A stretch of 49,847 nt of DNA, from contig JAGPVT010000023.1 in NCBI GenBank assembly GCA_018066865.1, forward strand, positions 1 to 49,847. Direction: 5' to 3'. The DNA is from Marinobacter sp. (lineage in GTDB: Bacteria > Pseudomonadota > Gammaproteobacteria > Pseudomonadales > Oleiphilaceae). The notes under the pieces are model-generated. The model had not been told where the DNA came from. It saw only the letters and a list, made by a program, of their open reading frames with translations, and did not search any database. Below are positions 1 through 9,001 of the stretch, in pieces. The first letter of the stretch is position 1, and each line of letters opens with the position of its first letter. The translations under genes were made by a program, and so were the position numbers.

Positions 1-1
1 C

Positions 2-499
2 TGCTATTTGATGGACGATACGGTCAGCGATGTTTCGGGCATGATTAGCACGAAAACCTGGCAACTTGACCGAACCGAAGACAATGCCTTTGTTCACCTG
101 CGCACTCAGTCCGGCATCATGGGAAGTCTCCATAGTAGCTGGACTGAATGGAAGGGCTACCACTTTTATATTGAAGCCTATGGTGATCTGGGCATGGCTC
201 GCGCTTATTACGCCCCGATGAGTTCGACCATCATTACGATGGACAAACCAGGAGGGCAAGCCCACAAGAAAAGAAAGTTCTATATCCCCACTATTTTTCG
301 GGAAAAATTCAAAGGCTGGCAATCAACCGTTGTGCAGACCTTTGTCGAAGAGTTGCACGACTTCGTTAGCCTGGCGAACGGAGGGCCAGCAGGTGCTATC
401 GCGACAGCGGCAGATGGCCTTCGCAGCATCGCAATACCAAATGCCGTCTATGAGAGCGACAGAGACCGTAATGTTGTAACGTTGGACCGCCCGGCCTAA
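2..499 (+). CDS. Gfo/Idh/MocA-family oxidoreductase, C-terminal part (cut by window edge)
   Basis: The reading frame is open to the left edge (codons from base 2), so only the last 166 or so residues are present and the NAD(P)-binding domain is missing. What remains resembles the C-terminal alpha/beta domain of this family: a hydrophobic strand region with [20 protein letters not shown], then a helical end containing [15 protein letters not shown] and an alanine-rich tail typical of these sugar dehydrogenases. The family oxidises or reduces nucleotide sugars and free sugars with NAD(P). The UDP-xylose synthase gene follows after 65 bp on the same strand, so a role in making a nucleotide sugar for the polysaccharide is likely. 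The family call is fairly secure; the substrate is unknown. Confidence 0.7.
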   Translation, partial: CYLMDDTVSDVSGMISTKTWQLDRTEDNAFVHLRTQSGIMGSLHSSWTEWKGYHFYIEAYGDLGMARAYYAPMSSTIITMDKPGGQAHKKRKFYIPTIFREKFKGWQSTVVQTFVEELHDFVSLANGGPAGAIATAADGLRSIAIPNAVYESDRDRNVVTLDRPA

Positions 500-564
500 A
501 AGCGAGTCAGGCCCAACAACGGAATAAAGATGCGCAACAGGATTTAAACAGGTGGGCAGATAGC

Positions 565-1518
565 ATGAAAAACAGGGTCATTGTAACGGGTGGAGCAGGG
601 TTTCTCGGTAGTCATCTTTGTGAGCGTCTTCTTGCTGAAGGCAATGAAGTGATATGCGTCGACAACTTCTTCACCGGGCAAAAGCGCAATATTATCCATT
701 TGTTGGATAACCCCTATTTTGAGGTTGTTCGTCATGACATCTGCTTTCCCCTCTACCTGGAGGCCGATGAGATCTATAACCTGGCTTGCCCCGCCAGTCC
801 GGTGCATTACCAAAGGAACCCAACACAGACCACCAAGGTTAATGTAAACGGCAGTACCAATATGCTTGGCTTGGCCAAACGCATTGGCGCCAAAATATTG
901 CAAGCGTCCACAAGCGAAGTCTATGGAGACCCCACTGTTCATCCGCAAACGGAAGACTATTGGGGCAATGTTAACCCTATAGGTCCACGTTCATGCTATG
1001 ACGAAGGCAAACGCTGCGCTGAAACGCTATTCATGGATTACAGGAAAGAGCATCAGTTGGGCATTAAGATCGTTCGTATCTTTAATACTTACGGCCCTCG
1101 TATGCATCCCCACGATGGGCGCGTTATTTCGAATTTTATTATGCAGGCCCTGAAGAATGAAGCGATCACCATCTACGGTGATGGCAGTCAAACGCGCTCA
1201 TTCTGCTATTGCGATGATTTGATTGATGGCTTTGTCAGGATGATGCGTACGCCGGATAACATCATTGGCCCGATCAATCTGGGTAATCCGAATGAGTTTA
1301 CTATCAAAGAGTTGGCGGAACAGGTCATTGATCTCACCGGCACAGGGTCGCGCATCAACTACCTACCGCTACCTCAGGACGACCCTAAGCAACGCTGCCC
1401 GGATATCACTAAAGCCAGAACCGAACTGGATTGGCAACCAACGATTGAATTAAAAGAAGGGCTGACAAAGTCGATCGCCTATTTCGAAGCGCTTTTGACC
1501 GAGAATCCTGACCTGTAA
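565..1518 (+). CDS. UDP-glucuronate decarboxylase (UDP-xylose synthase), SDR family
   Basis: The 317-residue length is normal for bacterial UXS. The N-terminal Rossmann fold has the glycine motif [10 protein letters not shown] (residues 8-17). The catalytic Tyr-x-x-x-Lys is SCYDEGK (Tyr145, Lys149), preceded by the STSEVYGD segment carrying the active-site Thr and Glu. [19 protein letters not shown] and [15 protein letters not shown] are hallmark UXS stretches. The enzyme converts UDP-glucuronate to UDP-xylose with bound NAD+ in the cytoplasm, supplying a pentose donor. It follows the dehydrogenase fragment on the same strand and converges with the glycosyltransferase series. Gene and family are secure; the dehydratase and epimerase branches of the extended SDRs fit less well. 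Confidence 0.92.
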   Translation: MKNRVIVTGGAGFLGSHLCERLLAEGNEVICVDNFFTGQKRNIIHLLDNPYFEVVRHDICFPLYLEADEIYNLACPASPVHYQRNPTQTTKVNVNGSTNMLGLAKRIGAKILQASTSEVYGDPTVHPQTEDYWGNVNPIGPRSCYDEGKRCAETLFMDYRKEHQLGIKIVRIFNTYGPRMHPHDGRVISNFIMQALKNEAITIYGDGSQTRSFCYCDDLIDGFVRMMRTPDNIIGPINLGNPNEFTIKELAEQVIDLTGTGSRINYLPLPQDDPKQRCPDITKARTELDWQPTIELKEGLTKSIAYFEALLTENPDL

Positions 1519-1582
1519 TGTAACCTGTTGGGCGGCAGCGGGGCGGCGTCCATCCGGATTCGACAGAGAGAGCCCGGCGCTG

Positions 1583-2518
1583 CTATTCGATTTCTTGTAG
1601 TGCGTCCCGTGGCCCAAACAGGTAGCCCCAGGCTTCCCCGACACCCCAGACAAGATAAAACAACATTAAATAAGGTGCGGCCTTAGCCAGGTGGGAGCGG
1701 ACACTGACCTTATGGCGCGCGTTCTGAAAAAATCGGAACGTTAACAGGGGCGGCAGAACGACCGATGCCATTGCGTATGCCAGCCGCTTCGCTTTCTGCC
1801 CGGAGGCGAAACGTATCCCCGCATAGTACCTTGAATAAACAAACCGCTGCCTCAGGAACAGACCAAGACTGAATTTCTTACAGTGAAAAATGCGCACGTT
1901 GTCGTCGGCAACAAGAATATGTCCCCGTTTGTGCAACAAGGGATGCAAGGTGGTTTCCCAGAATCCTGATGTCAGTATCTGCTCGTCCACCTCGTCGAAA
2001 ATCTCGCGCCGGTAGGCGACATTCATGCCTGCAAGATTTGGTGTGGGGCCGCTCTCGATCGGGGGAGACATGGGCGCGTATTCACACAGGAAGGTGGCCC
2101 AGTCGAGAGCTGTATCCGTTACGCCATTGAGCACACTGCCACCAATCGCGGAAGCCTCGGGGTGTTCGGCAAATGCCTGAGCAAACTGCTTTAGCCAGTC
2201 GTGGGGCGGTACGCAGTGATCTTCGGTCACCAGCACGAATTCTCCCACGGCCTGCTTCGTCGCCAGCGTGCGCATTGTAGGCAGATCCGTATCCGGCGAG
2301 CACTCGATGATCTTCGTGTCCGGATAATCACTTTGGATACGCTGTGAAACATGATCGCTGATACGATCAGCAAGCAGCACTTCCAGTGAGGGGTCGTCCT
2401 CCTGATTGTAAAGGGACTCAAGAGTTTCCAATATTCGTTCATTATCTTCAGTACTAACCCGACCGATGACGACGGAATAGGTAACGGCCCTATTCTTTTC
2501 GTTTTGTATATGACCCAA
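1583..2518 (-). CDS. Family-2-like glycosyltransferase, paralogue 1 of 3
   Basis: The 311-residue protein has a GT-A style start (YSVVIGRVSTEDNERILETL) and an acidic site in LVTEDHCVPPHDWL where ordinary GT2 enzymes have DxD or DDG. IGGSVLNG and NVAYRREIFDE follow. The last third has hydrophobic stretches and ends with VWGVGEAWGYLFG. It shares this plan with the proteins at 2542-3441 and 6583-7515. TTG at 2518 is the chosen start because GGGAGAGG lies just upstream and no ATG fits. It is the last gene of the leftward series, 23 bp after its paralogue. It probably adds a sugar to the lipid-linked repeat unit at the inner membrane; donor and acceptor are unknown. Confidence 0.75.
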   Translation of the reverse strand: MGHIQNEKNRAVTYSVVIGRVSTEDNERILETLESLYNQEDDPSLEVLLADRISDHVSQRIQSDYPDTKIIECSPDTDLPTMRTLATKQAVGEFVLVTEDHCVPPHDWLKQFAQAFAEHPEASAIGGSVLNGVTDTALDWATFLCEYAPMSPPIESGPTPNLAGMNVAYRREIFDEVDEQILTSGFWETTLHPLLHKRGHILVADDNVRIFHCKKFSLGLFLRQRFVYSRYYAGIRFASGQKAKRLAYAMASVVLPPLLTFRFFQNARHKVSVRSHLAKAAPYLMLFYLVWGVGEAWGYLFGPRDALQEIE

Positions 2519-2541
2519 TGTGAAGCCTCTCCCTGCTATCT

Positions 2542-3441
2542 TTAATCAAGAAACACCCCGTCAGCCGGGACCCCAGCGATATAACCGGCACATTCTCCCA
2601 CGGACCAGGCACACTCCGAGAACAGAATGAGAACGGAAAAACGCAGTACATTACCAGACAGCACCGGCGCTCGCCTCGAGGCTCGCAGTATACGACTGTA
2701 TCTAAGTAAAGGAAGTATGAATATTCCAACAGCGTAGAGGAACCGGCGAAAACCCAGTGTTTCGGCATGACTTGCGCCATAAAGGCGACCATGACAGTAG
2801 CGCCTGCGCAGGTAATAACCCCATGGAAACTCTTTTCGATAGGTTACGACCATGTCGTTGCATGACGTGGGTGTGATGTTCAGTTTTTCCTGCACCTGGC
2901 GCAGGAAAAAGGTTTTCTGGAAACCCGAGCCCACGAGGGGCACTTCTTGGAGCAACTCACGCTGGAAGGCAATATTGTTGCCCGGGTATTCCGGTAATTT
3001 TGGATCAAGGGGCTCCCGGAATTGGGCATACTCGATCAGATAACCGATGTTACGGGAATCTTTGCCAGGCCAGCCACTGTTGACAGGACCATAAAACACC
3101 GGTGTCTTGTCCTGCATCATTTGACGCACTGCACGAATCCACCCTTCCGTGGGGGGGCAGGAGGCATCCAGTAGAGCGATGTAGCGGCTTCCAGTCTGTT
3201 GGATGATAGTCGCATACTGTTCAAAGAAAGGCGTGCGGCTGGAAAATCTGAACAGCGATAGGTTGCCTTCAGGGGTACCCATCGTCTGCTCGTCTATTTG
3301 TGCAACACATACCCTGATATCAGGCTGATTCAGCAATCCGGCACTCGCCAGGCTTTCACAGAGGCCTGTATGGTCGCTCTGTATACTGGAAGCGATAACA
3401 ATCGTGAGCAGTGGTTCGGATGCAACTGGCTGGTCTCTCAT
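2542..3441 (-). CDS. Family-2-like glycosyltransferase, paralogue 2 of 3
   Basis: The 299-residue protein has the same layout as its neighbours: LLTIVIASSIQSDHTG at the start, YIALLDASCPPTEGW at the presumed metal/nucleotide site, then YGPVNSGWPG, NNIAFQRELLQEV, YYLRRRYCHGRLYGA and the C-terminal signature CAWSVGECAGYIAG near hydrophobic helices. The ATG at 3441 overlaps the stop of the upstream GT4 gene (ATGA), which implies translational coupling. Aspartate replaces the Glu-Asp pair seen in the paralogues. It probably acts at the cytoplasmic face of the inner membrane in repeat-unit assembly. The family call rests on fold-like motifs and the paralogues, so the exact sugar is not predictable. 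Confidence 0.7.
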   Translation of the reverse strand: MRDQPVASEPLLTIVIASSIQSDHTGLCESLASAGLLNQPDIRVCVAQIDEQTMGTPEGNLSLFRFSSRTPFFEQYATIIQQTGSRYIALLDASCPPTEGWIRAVRQMMQDKTPVFYGPVNSGWPGKDSRNIGYLIEYAQFREPLDPKLPEYPGNNIAFQRELLQEVPLVGSGFQKTFFLRQVQEKLNITPTSCNDMVVTYRKEFPWGYYLRRRYCHGRLYGASHAETLGFRRFLYAVGIFILPLLRYSRILRASRRAPVLSGNVLRFSVLILFSECAWSVGECAGYIAGVPADGVFLD

Positions 3442-4700
3442 TTGTCGGGACCCTGAAGTATCTTGGAATGTTGCTCGTTTGCTGTCCCACGGCTTCTCCG
3501 TAGTTCGTCAATCACGGCCAGATAATCATCCAGATACCGCTGACGGGTGTAGAATTTCTTGCTCCCGCTCCGCGCCAGCTCCGACAACCGCTGACGCAAA
3601 CCCGGCTCCCGGACAATCCGGTGCAGTAAGGCAGGAAGCTCACTGTTCTGCCGATAAACAAAACCGGCTTTGGTCGTTTCGATAATTTCCGCGCAGCCAC
3701 CGGCATCTCTGACAATCGCCGGAGTGCCACAGGCCATGGCCTCAACCGCCGTCAAGCCGAATGTCTCGGGCGCAAGCGACGGAAAGAGCAGTGCCGTGGC
3801 ACTGCTGTAGAGCCCGATCAGGGACGCTTCATCAAGCCGGCCGGCAAAATGGATATTCGAATACTGGGCGAAACTTTCCTTTAATCGCGACAGGGCATCA
3901 CCTTCACCGGCAAGTATCAGCTCGTAATCCTCCAGTGCCGTGAATGTTTCAAGCAAGGATTCCACACCCTTGGATGCAGTGATCCGGCCGCTGTAGACGA
4001 AGCGGGGAGGTTCCTGATTGCTCCATGTGCCAATCATTTCCTTTGATGGCTCCAGGCGTGAGTATAGTGGGATTATGCGGGTCGGGACGCTGGGATAGAG
4101 TTGCCGGTGCTGGTCTGCAGTGAATTGACTGGGTGCAATCAGACAATCAATCTTTTCGAGATGACGCTTGGCAAGGCCTGTATATCTCCAGAACTGGGGC
4201 GGAGTGCCGGAACGTAAGCAACATTGCAGGCACTGACGGGAGTCACAACGTTTGACGCCATTTTTCCAGAATATGTGGGTAGCACACACCAGCCAGTGTT
4301 CATGCAAGGTATAGAGCTTTACCGGGGCGTTACCCAGAGATAGTACGGCAGGCCCCCCAATCAGCGAAATATTGTGATAGTTGATAACATCAAAATCGTC
4401 CTTGAGCAGTTCGACAAGGGCGCCGGTTTTCAGGGCGGGATGCCCGAGTTGCTGGGTCAACAACGGAGATAGCGGACCCATGGAGCTTTTCAGCCGGCAT
4501 ACGTCTACGCCTTGATCGTCGTATCGCTGGGGAAGCCCCGGATCGCCTGGATTCGCTCCGAGCCGGTAAGCATCCTCGCAATGGATAACGCGCACGTAAT
4601 GCCCAAGTTTGGCCAGTGAGAGAGCTAATTCCCGGACAAATATGCCGTCCCCGCCAAAGTTGTACGGCGGATAGAAGGTGGTCACCATGCAAAATCGCAC
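3438..4700 (-). CDS. Glycosyltransferase family 4 (GT-B fold)
   Basis: The N-terminal domain begins VTTFYPPYNFGGDGIFVRE, the usual acceptor-side glycine motif. The C-terminal domain has FVYSGRITASKGVESLLE, LAGEGDALSRLKE and the retaining GT4 signature in PSLAPETFGLTAVEAMACGT, with ExFGLxxxEAM. GTG at 4700 is the chosen start: GGAG lies 6 bp upstream, and the first ATG of the frame (4760) adds 20 residues that do not look like GT4. The resulting 420 residues is a normal length. A cysteine cluster near residues 150-165 (CDSRQCLQCCLRS) is typical of GT4 enzymes with a metal-binding insert. It sits between the membrane transferase and the GT2-like genes and overlaps the next gene by 4 bp. Confidence 0.85.
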   Translation of the reverse strand: MRFCMVTTFYPPYNFGGDGIFVRELALSLAKLGHYVRVIHCEDAYRLGANPGDPGLPQRYDDQGVDVCRLKSSMGPLSPLLTQQLGHPALKTGALVELLKDDFDVINYHNISLIGGPAVLSLGNAPVKLYTLHEHWLVCATHIFWKNGVKRCDSRQCLQCCLRSGTPPQFWRYTGLAKRHLEKIDCLIAPSQFTADQHRQLYPSVPTRIIPLYSRLEPSKEMIGTWSNQEPPRFVYSGRITASKGVESLLETFTALEDYELILAGEGDALSRLKESFAQYSNIHFAGRLDEASLIGLYSSATALLFPSLAPETFGLTAVEAMACGTPAIVRDAGGCAEIIETTKAGFVYRQNSELPALLHRIVREPGLRQRLSELARSGSKKFYTRQRYLDDYLAVIDELRRSRGTANEQHSKILQGPDK

Positions 4701-4890
4701 GACTAACTCCGCACCTGGCGCAATGTTTTCGCTACGGAATCCGATCCATGCCTGAACCATCGATTGTGTCTATGAAGAGCGATTCGGTAAAAGTATAAAA
4801 TCATGGGAATTGGATTCTGGTGAAATTTGGGTCGTTGGGTCCGGATGATTCCACCTTCCACAGGGCAGATGTGTATTCCAAATAGATTAT

Positions 4891-6483
4891 TCATTCCAGC
4901 TCCGGGCAGAATCGGTTACGGTAGCGGTAAATAACGAAGTACTCGTTTTTGAAAACCGATCTAAAACAGTTGCTTGGGCGCTCCGAGTTGGTAAGTGGGC
5001 GCATCCACAAAGAGAGGTTCATGTCGACGTAGTAATCGGCGTGCACAGCTTCGAAGAAATGGTTCATCGCTTCAGGACTGCTGTATCTCTTCGATGGCCA
5101 TGTCGCGCTGCTGCGGCCAGTCATCAATGCCATAATCCTGGGCTTGATAAAAACAATGGTATCGTCTTTTCTGGTCTCCTCCCTGATAAATCGGAACATG
5201 GCTGTTGCTCCCGGATGAGTAATGCCGTACTCCAGTTGCGGATACTTCACGGTGGTCATGACCGGTAAACTGATAATCGCCAGAAGCAGGAATCCCCCCC
5301 CGGCCACAAGGTATTTCAGCCTCGGGACGCGAGGAAAAATCTTCTCCTGGCAAAAAAGAAATCCGTAATACAGGAAAAAAGGAAATATGGGAGTTAGATA
5401 GCGTACAGTCGGAGGGGCACCGAAAAGCAATAGTACCGCGATATACCCGGCAAGGAAGATTTCCACGACTGTTATCCTGCGGATCAGCGCAAGAATATAG
5501 CCACCAACAGCAAGCAGGCTGAACAAGTTGAACAGCAGTTCATTCAGTGTGTTGATGAAGGCGCTGGAGGAGGATGGCCAGAATCTCTGTAATGCCCACC
5601 GATAACCGAAAGCCCGGTCCAGGATATTTCGCGGATCAAGGTCTACAAATTTCAGGTGATTCATTTCCGCAGGCGAGGATGGCTTGTCAGTGAGGTGTTT
5701 CAGGTTCTCCTCAAAATATTCCGGGATAAATGAGGCTGAAAACCAGATGCTTTGCAACCAGGCAAATATTACGAAGATACCCAGGGCAGCGATGCTCAAC
5801 AGAGAGATCCGGCGCCGGCACACAATGTCGTACGTCAACAGGGTCAGTGGCAAAACAACACCGATTTCACGGGTGCCGTATGCTAAATACATGGAGAGCC
5901 CAATCAGGACGCTTGCCGCTATTTGTCTACCGGAAGCCTGAAGCCTGTCCTGATCGCCGGCGAGGAAATGCAGCATCAGGAAAAGCGAGAGATAACAGAA
6001 CACCATAAAGGTAAAATCTGCGTTGATAACGTTGGTGACATCCCACAGGTAGGGGGTGAGACCGACAGCAAGCACAAGGAAAAAAACAAATCGTCGCTCA
6101 AGACGGGTCTCGAATATCTTGGCCACTAGCCATAACGAGAAGCTAAAGGATAGAACGCCAACCCATTTGAACGCCTCTAAATCGAGGCCGAAAAAGGCAT
6201 ATACCGGGGCAAGCAGTAATGGGAAAACAGGGGGGTAACCATAGGGGCTGACGAACATTGAAACCGGATTCAACAGGTAACCGGTATCGAGATAATGTCT
6301 GCCCTCCACCAGGTTTTGCGCATGAAGAATATAGAGGCTGCCATCGCCGCTCCAGTTCTGCCCTTTCACCAAGGTTGCAAGGTAAAAAACTGCCAAGGCC
6401 AGAATGGTCAGCGGAACAGCTGTGGGATGGTCTATCCATTCAACGATGGCATTGCCAAGTCTCGATGTCCGTATCTTATGCAT
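4891..6483 (-). CDS. GT-C membrane glycosyltransferase (GT39/ArnT-like)
   Basis: The 530-residue protein is highly hydrophobic with about ten predicted membrane helices. The first periplasmic loop carries the acidic signature NWSGDGSLYILHAQNLVEG, and the second holds SPYGYPPVFPLLLAPVYAFF, both characteristic of polyprenyl-phosphate-sugar-using GT-C enzymes. The last 120 residues form a soluble periplasmic tail. ATG at 6483 is preferred over the in-frame TTG just before it. The enzyme probably transfers a sugar from a polyprenyl-phosphate carrier on the periplasmic side, adding a side branch to a flipped polysaccharide or lipid. It lies inside the leftward series, 190 bp upstream of the GT4 gene. 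Confidence 0.78.
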   Translation of the reverse strand: MHKIRTSRLGNAIVEWIDHPTAVPLTILALAVFYLATLVKGQNWSGDGSLYILHAQNLVEGRHYLDTGYLLNPVSMFVSPYGYPPVFPLLLAPVYAFFGLDLEAFKWVGVLSFSFSLWLVAKIFETRLERRFVFFLVLAVGLTPYLWDVTNVINADFTFMVFCYLSLFLMLHFLAGDQDRLQASGRQIAASVLIGLSMYLAYGTREIGVVLPLTLLTYDIVCRRRISLLSIAALGIFVIFAWLQSIWFSASFIPEYFEENLKHLTDKPSSPAEMNHLKFVDLDPRNILDRAFGYRWALQRFWPSSSSAFINTLNELLFNLFSLLAVGGYILALIRRITVVEIFLAGYIAVLLLFGAPPTVRYLTPIFPFFLYYGFLFCQEKIFPRVPRLKYLVAGGGFLLLAIISLPVMTTVKYPQLEYGITHPGATAMFRFIREETRKDDTIVFIKPRIMALMTGRSSATWPSKRYSSPEAMNHFFEAVHADYYVDMNLSLWMRPLTNSERPSNCFRSVFKNEYFVIYRYRNRFCPELE

Positions 6484-6582
6484 CAATGGTCATCGCCTTT
6501 ATCGGGGCGGGGCGGAGCTGTAATCCGCCCCGCCGGTTCTGGTTCAATATCCAGTGGCTGCGTATACCACTGCCGAATGCCA

Positions 6583-7515
6583 CTATTCCCAGTCCGCCAG
6601 GCTGTTTCCACACCCGAGAAGATAACCGGTGCACTCGCCGCAACTCCAGACGGTCTCGAACACCAGGATCCACGCAGCCGTGGAGGCGACATGTTCACGG
6701 GTGCCGGCCAGCGCCCGCAGTGAACGGAGGGAAAGGATGACTGGTAAAAGGAAGCAGGCCAGCACCCGCCCCAGTCGCGCAGTGAAACTAAGGTTGCGTG
6801 ATTGCAGGCCGCCGTAGAGTCGGCCGTGATTAAAACGTGAGCTGCAAGATGCTCCGGCTGCGTCAGCATAGCGCAGTGTCACAGCGAGGCCCTCATGGAT
6901 ATACAAAGTATGTCCGTCCTCCCGCATTCGGCGATTGGCTTCCGATTCGATGAGCCCCTCGTCATCCATGTACCCCACTAATGTTTCGCACCGGTAAAGC
7001 AAATTAACGCCCGGCAGGGTACCTGCTGATGATAAACTGCTGTTTTCGCCTTTTTGCCCGGCGCGAAGGGTAGCCGGGAAGAACAGTCCATAATCCGAGC
7101 AGTACAGGGCACGGGCCCGCCTGTCGAGTGGGTGGCCCAGATTTACCGGGCCGGATGCAGCGCTGGCATCCTCCATGGCCATTACAGTCTCACAACCGAA
7201 GCGCCAGGTATCGTCGAGCGTGCAGGTATCCTCAACTAATGCGATCCACTCCGACGCGCAATGCTTGACAGCCAATGCGCGTTTCACCGGCACACTGCAC
7301 CCGCCGCCATCAATGAATTCGACAGAATTATTGCGAATGATGTCTTTAATTTCCGGCGTAATGGTCCCTGGATCCGCGACAATTACGCAGGGCAAGCCGG
7401 TAGCCGCTATAGAGCGAACACAGTGCTGCAGGGCGGCTCCCCCGATGACGGAGATGCACGCGATCGTCAGCTGATTTTCAATTTTTGATGTTTCCCAATA
7501 CACGATAATAGGCAC
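6583..7515 (-). CDS. Family-2-like glycosyltransferase, paralogue 3 of 3
   Basis: The roughly 310-residue protein shares the architecture of 1583-2518 and 2542-3441: ACISVIGG at the start, WIALVEDTCTLDD at the presumed active site, ASGPVNLGHP, NLLYRCETLVGY, SRFNHGRLYGGLQSRN, and the ending VWSCGECTGYLLG. The start is uncertain: GTG at 7515 or GTG at 7503, with no ATG available. Its 5' end overlaps the methyltransferase by 38 bp, a strong sign that the two are cotranscribed. It probably adds a sugar to the EPS repeat unit. In SRFNHGRLYGG the equivalent of the arginine-rich loop is kept, so the enzyme looks intact. Confidence 0.7.
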   Translation of the reverse strand: MPIIVYWETSKIENQLTIACISVIGGAALQHCVRSIAATGLPCVIVADPGTITPEIKDIIRNNSVEFIDGGGCSVPVKRALAVKHCASEWIALVEDTCTLDDTWRFGCETVMAMEDASAASGPVNLGHPLDRRARALYCSDYGLFFPATLRAGQKGENSSLSSAGTLPGVNLLYRCETLVGYMDDEGLIESEANRRMREDGHTLYIHEGLAVTLRYADAAGASCSSRFNHGRLYGGLQSRNLSFTARLGRVLACFLLPVILSLRSLRALAGTREHVASTAAWILVFETVWSCGECTGYLLGCGNSLADWE

Positions 7516-8485
7516 CGAAAAAAGGCAGGAACAGTTTCACCAGCGGTATATCAACCAACCAATTGTAGATAAGTGCCAGTCTCTTCTTCGATGTTGTGAA
7601 GTTCGAAATCTCTTGCTCCGGAATAACCGGGAACACAATTCTGGCCTCGAAGCCCTTTGGCCCGGAAAACAGCCTTTTCGTGTCCCGAACGCTCAACAGA
7701 CGGGTAAACGTATAGGACTGATTCCTGACAAATTTTACGTAGCGGGCCTGGAGAGACCGGGGCAAATAGCCAACACCCCAGACATTGACATGCGGCTCTG
7801 GCGATAGACTGTAACGATTCGGTGTCGACAGTGCGAAAAACCCGCCCGGCCTCAACACGCGTCTCAGTTCGTTCACATACGCATTCTGGTCACCAACATG
7901 CTCAATGACATCCAGGGAAACAATGGCAGCGACCGAGCCGTCCGCAATGGGTAGCCGTTCTGCAAAACCCGCGGCCAGTTTAGGACTGCCGCCATAATGC
8001 TCAATCAGGTGTCGGGCGATCACCAGCCATTCCATGGAAACATCGACCCCTGCCACCTCACAATTTCGGGTGGCTGCAGCAGCTAGCAGTTGACCAGGAC
8101 CACATCCAATTTCCAGGATGACGCCATTAGCTTCAAGGGCGGGCTGCAACCAGTCCGAGCATTGGGATTGACACTTTTCAACACCGGCAAGTACCTGGCG
8201 TGTGCGGTAATCGGCCTTTTTTTCATCCATGCCGCGGCTGGAACGAAAAATATGGCGGATCGCAGACTCAAGCCCATCACGCGCGACCCGGTCAGCTGCC
8301 TCTCTTGCTCTCTCGCGATCCTCATCCAGATCAATCCAGCATTCCAGTGTCACGCGCAGATCGGGAATGTCGTGGATTACAGGATATCGCACCTGGCAAG
8401 ACTTACAACGCAGGTCTGTGTCGACTAAGTCAAGTGAACTGTGGCAAGTGGGACAGCACCAGATCATCGTGTCTGCGTTAGACAT
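7478..8485 (-). CDS. SAM-dependent methyltransferase with N-terminal Trm112-like zinc ribbon
   Basis: Residues 1-45 form a small zinc ribbon with CPTC (Cys11, Cys14) and CKSC (Cys27, Cys30), followed by YPVIHDIPDLR, the usual Trm112-like sequence. The class I Rossmann methyltransferase then has motif I VILEIGCGPGQLLA, the acidic strand VAGVDVSMEW, IVSLDVIEHVGDQ and ELRRVLRPGGFFALSTPN. This combination is common in polysaccharide loci, where such enzymes methylate sugars or cap chains; the target here is unknown. ATG at 8485 and ATG at 8467 are both possible starts. The 3' end overlaps the glycosyltransferase. It is the first gene of the leftward series after the 516 bp gap below the flippase. 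Confidence 0.85.
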   Translation of the reverse strand: MSNADTMIWCCPTCHSSLDLVDTDLRCKSCQVRYPVIHDIPDLRVTLECWIDLDEDRERAREAADRVARDGLESAIRHIFRSSRGMDEKKADYRTRQVLAGVEKCQSQCSDWLQPALEANGVILEIGCGPGQLLAAAATRNCEVAGVDVSMEWLVIARHLIEHYGGSPKLAAGFAERLPIADGSVAAIVSLDVIEHVGDQNAYVNELRRVLRPGGFFALSTPNRYSLSPEPHVNVWGVGYLPRSLQARYVKFVRNQSYTFTRLLSVRDTKRLFSGPKGFEARIVFPVIPEQEISNFTTSKKRLALIYNWLVDIPLVKLFLPFFGAYYRVLGNIKN

Positions 8486-9001
8486 ACCGGATATTCCCTA
8501 TCTAATTGATTCGTCGTTCAGAGAATCATATTGGGAAACCATAAGGGTATACATCGCGACAGTGACCGCTACCCGGAAAAGGAACCGGCAATGCGCGTCG
8601 CCAGGGCAGAGATGCCCGGAAGTAACCCAATGATTTCAGCCTGGTTTCTATCCGTGTTGCCGGCATGCAGAGTGTCGGCAAAAGAATTGATATTGACCCG
8701 GCCAAGTTTCGCCATCTTCGCTTTCAGTTCTGATGACAGTTCCAGCCCCGGTTTGGCTGCCAGATGGTCGAGCACCTGTTCAGGGCGGCGGTTGATGCCC
8801 TCGGAATTTGATTGTATTTCGATTCGGGGACTATGTCACGCGGTCACGCGCGGCCAAACCGCATGCCGCGGCGGAGACTTATGCGCCGTACGGCATTGTA
8901 CCCCCGCCAGGTGATGCCGTATTTGTCATCGAATACCCTTAGCCACCATGAGAAGTTGCGATTTCGCTTTTTCTGATCGTTTATTCATTGCCAACCGCTC
9001 C
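8486..9001 (-). pseudogene. Gap with possible gene remnants in two leftward frames
   Basis: No complete gene is visible. On the minus strand, codons from about 8840 to 8569 read as an open frame of nearly 90 residues with no start of its own: a protein-like end containing NSEGINRRPEQVLDHLAAKP and LGRVNINSFADTL. Just upstream, in a different frame, about 8980-8850 encodes a stretch with WWLRVFDDKYGITWRGYNAV before a TGA. Both read like protein rather than noise, and a frameshift could join them, so this may be a decayed gene between flippase and methyltransferase. I do not recognise the family. The rest of the gap could hold a promoter for the leftward series, but no clear -10/-35 pair stood out. 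Confidence 0.25.
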
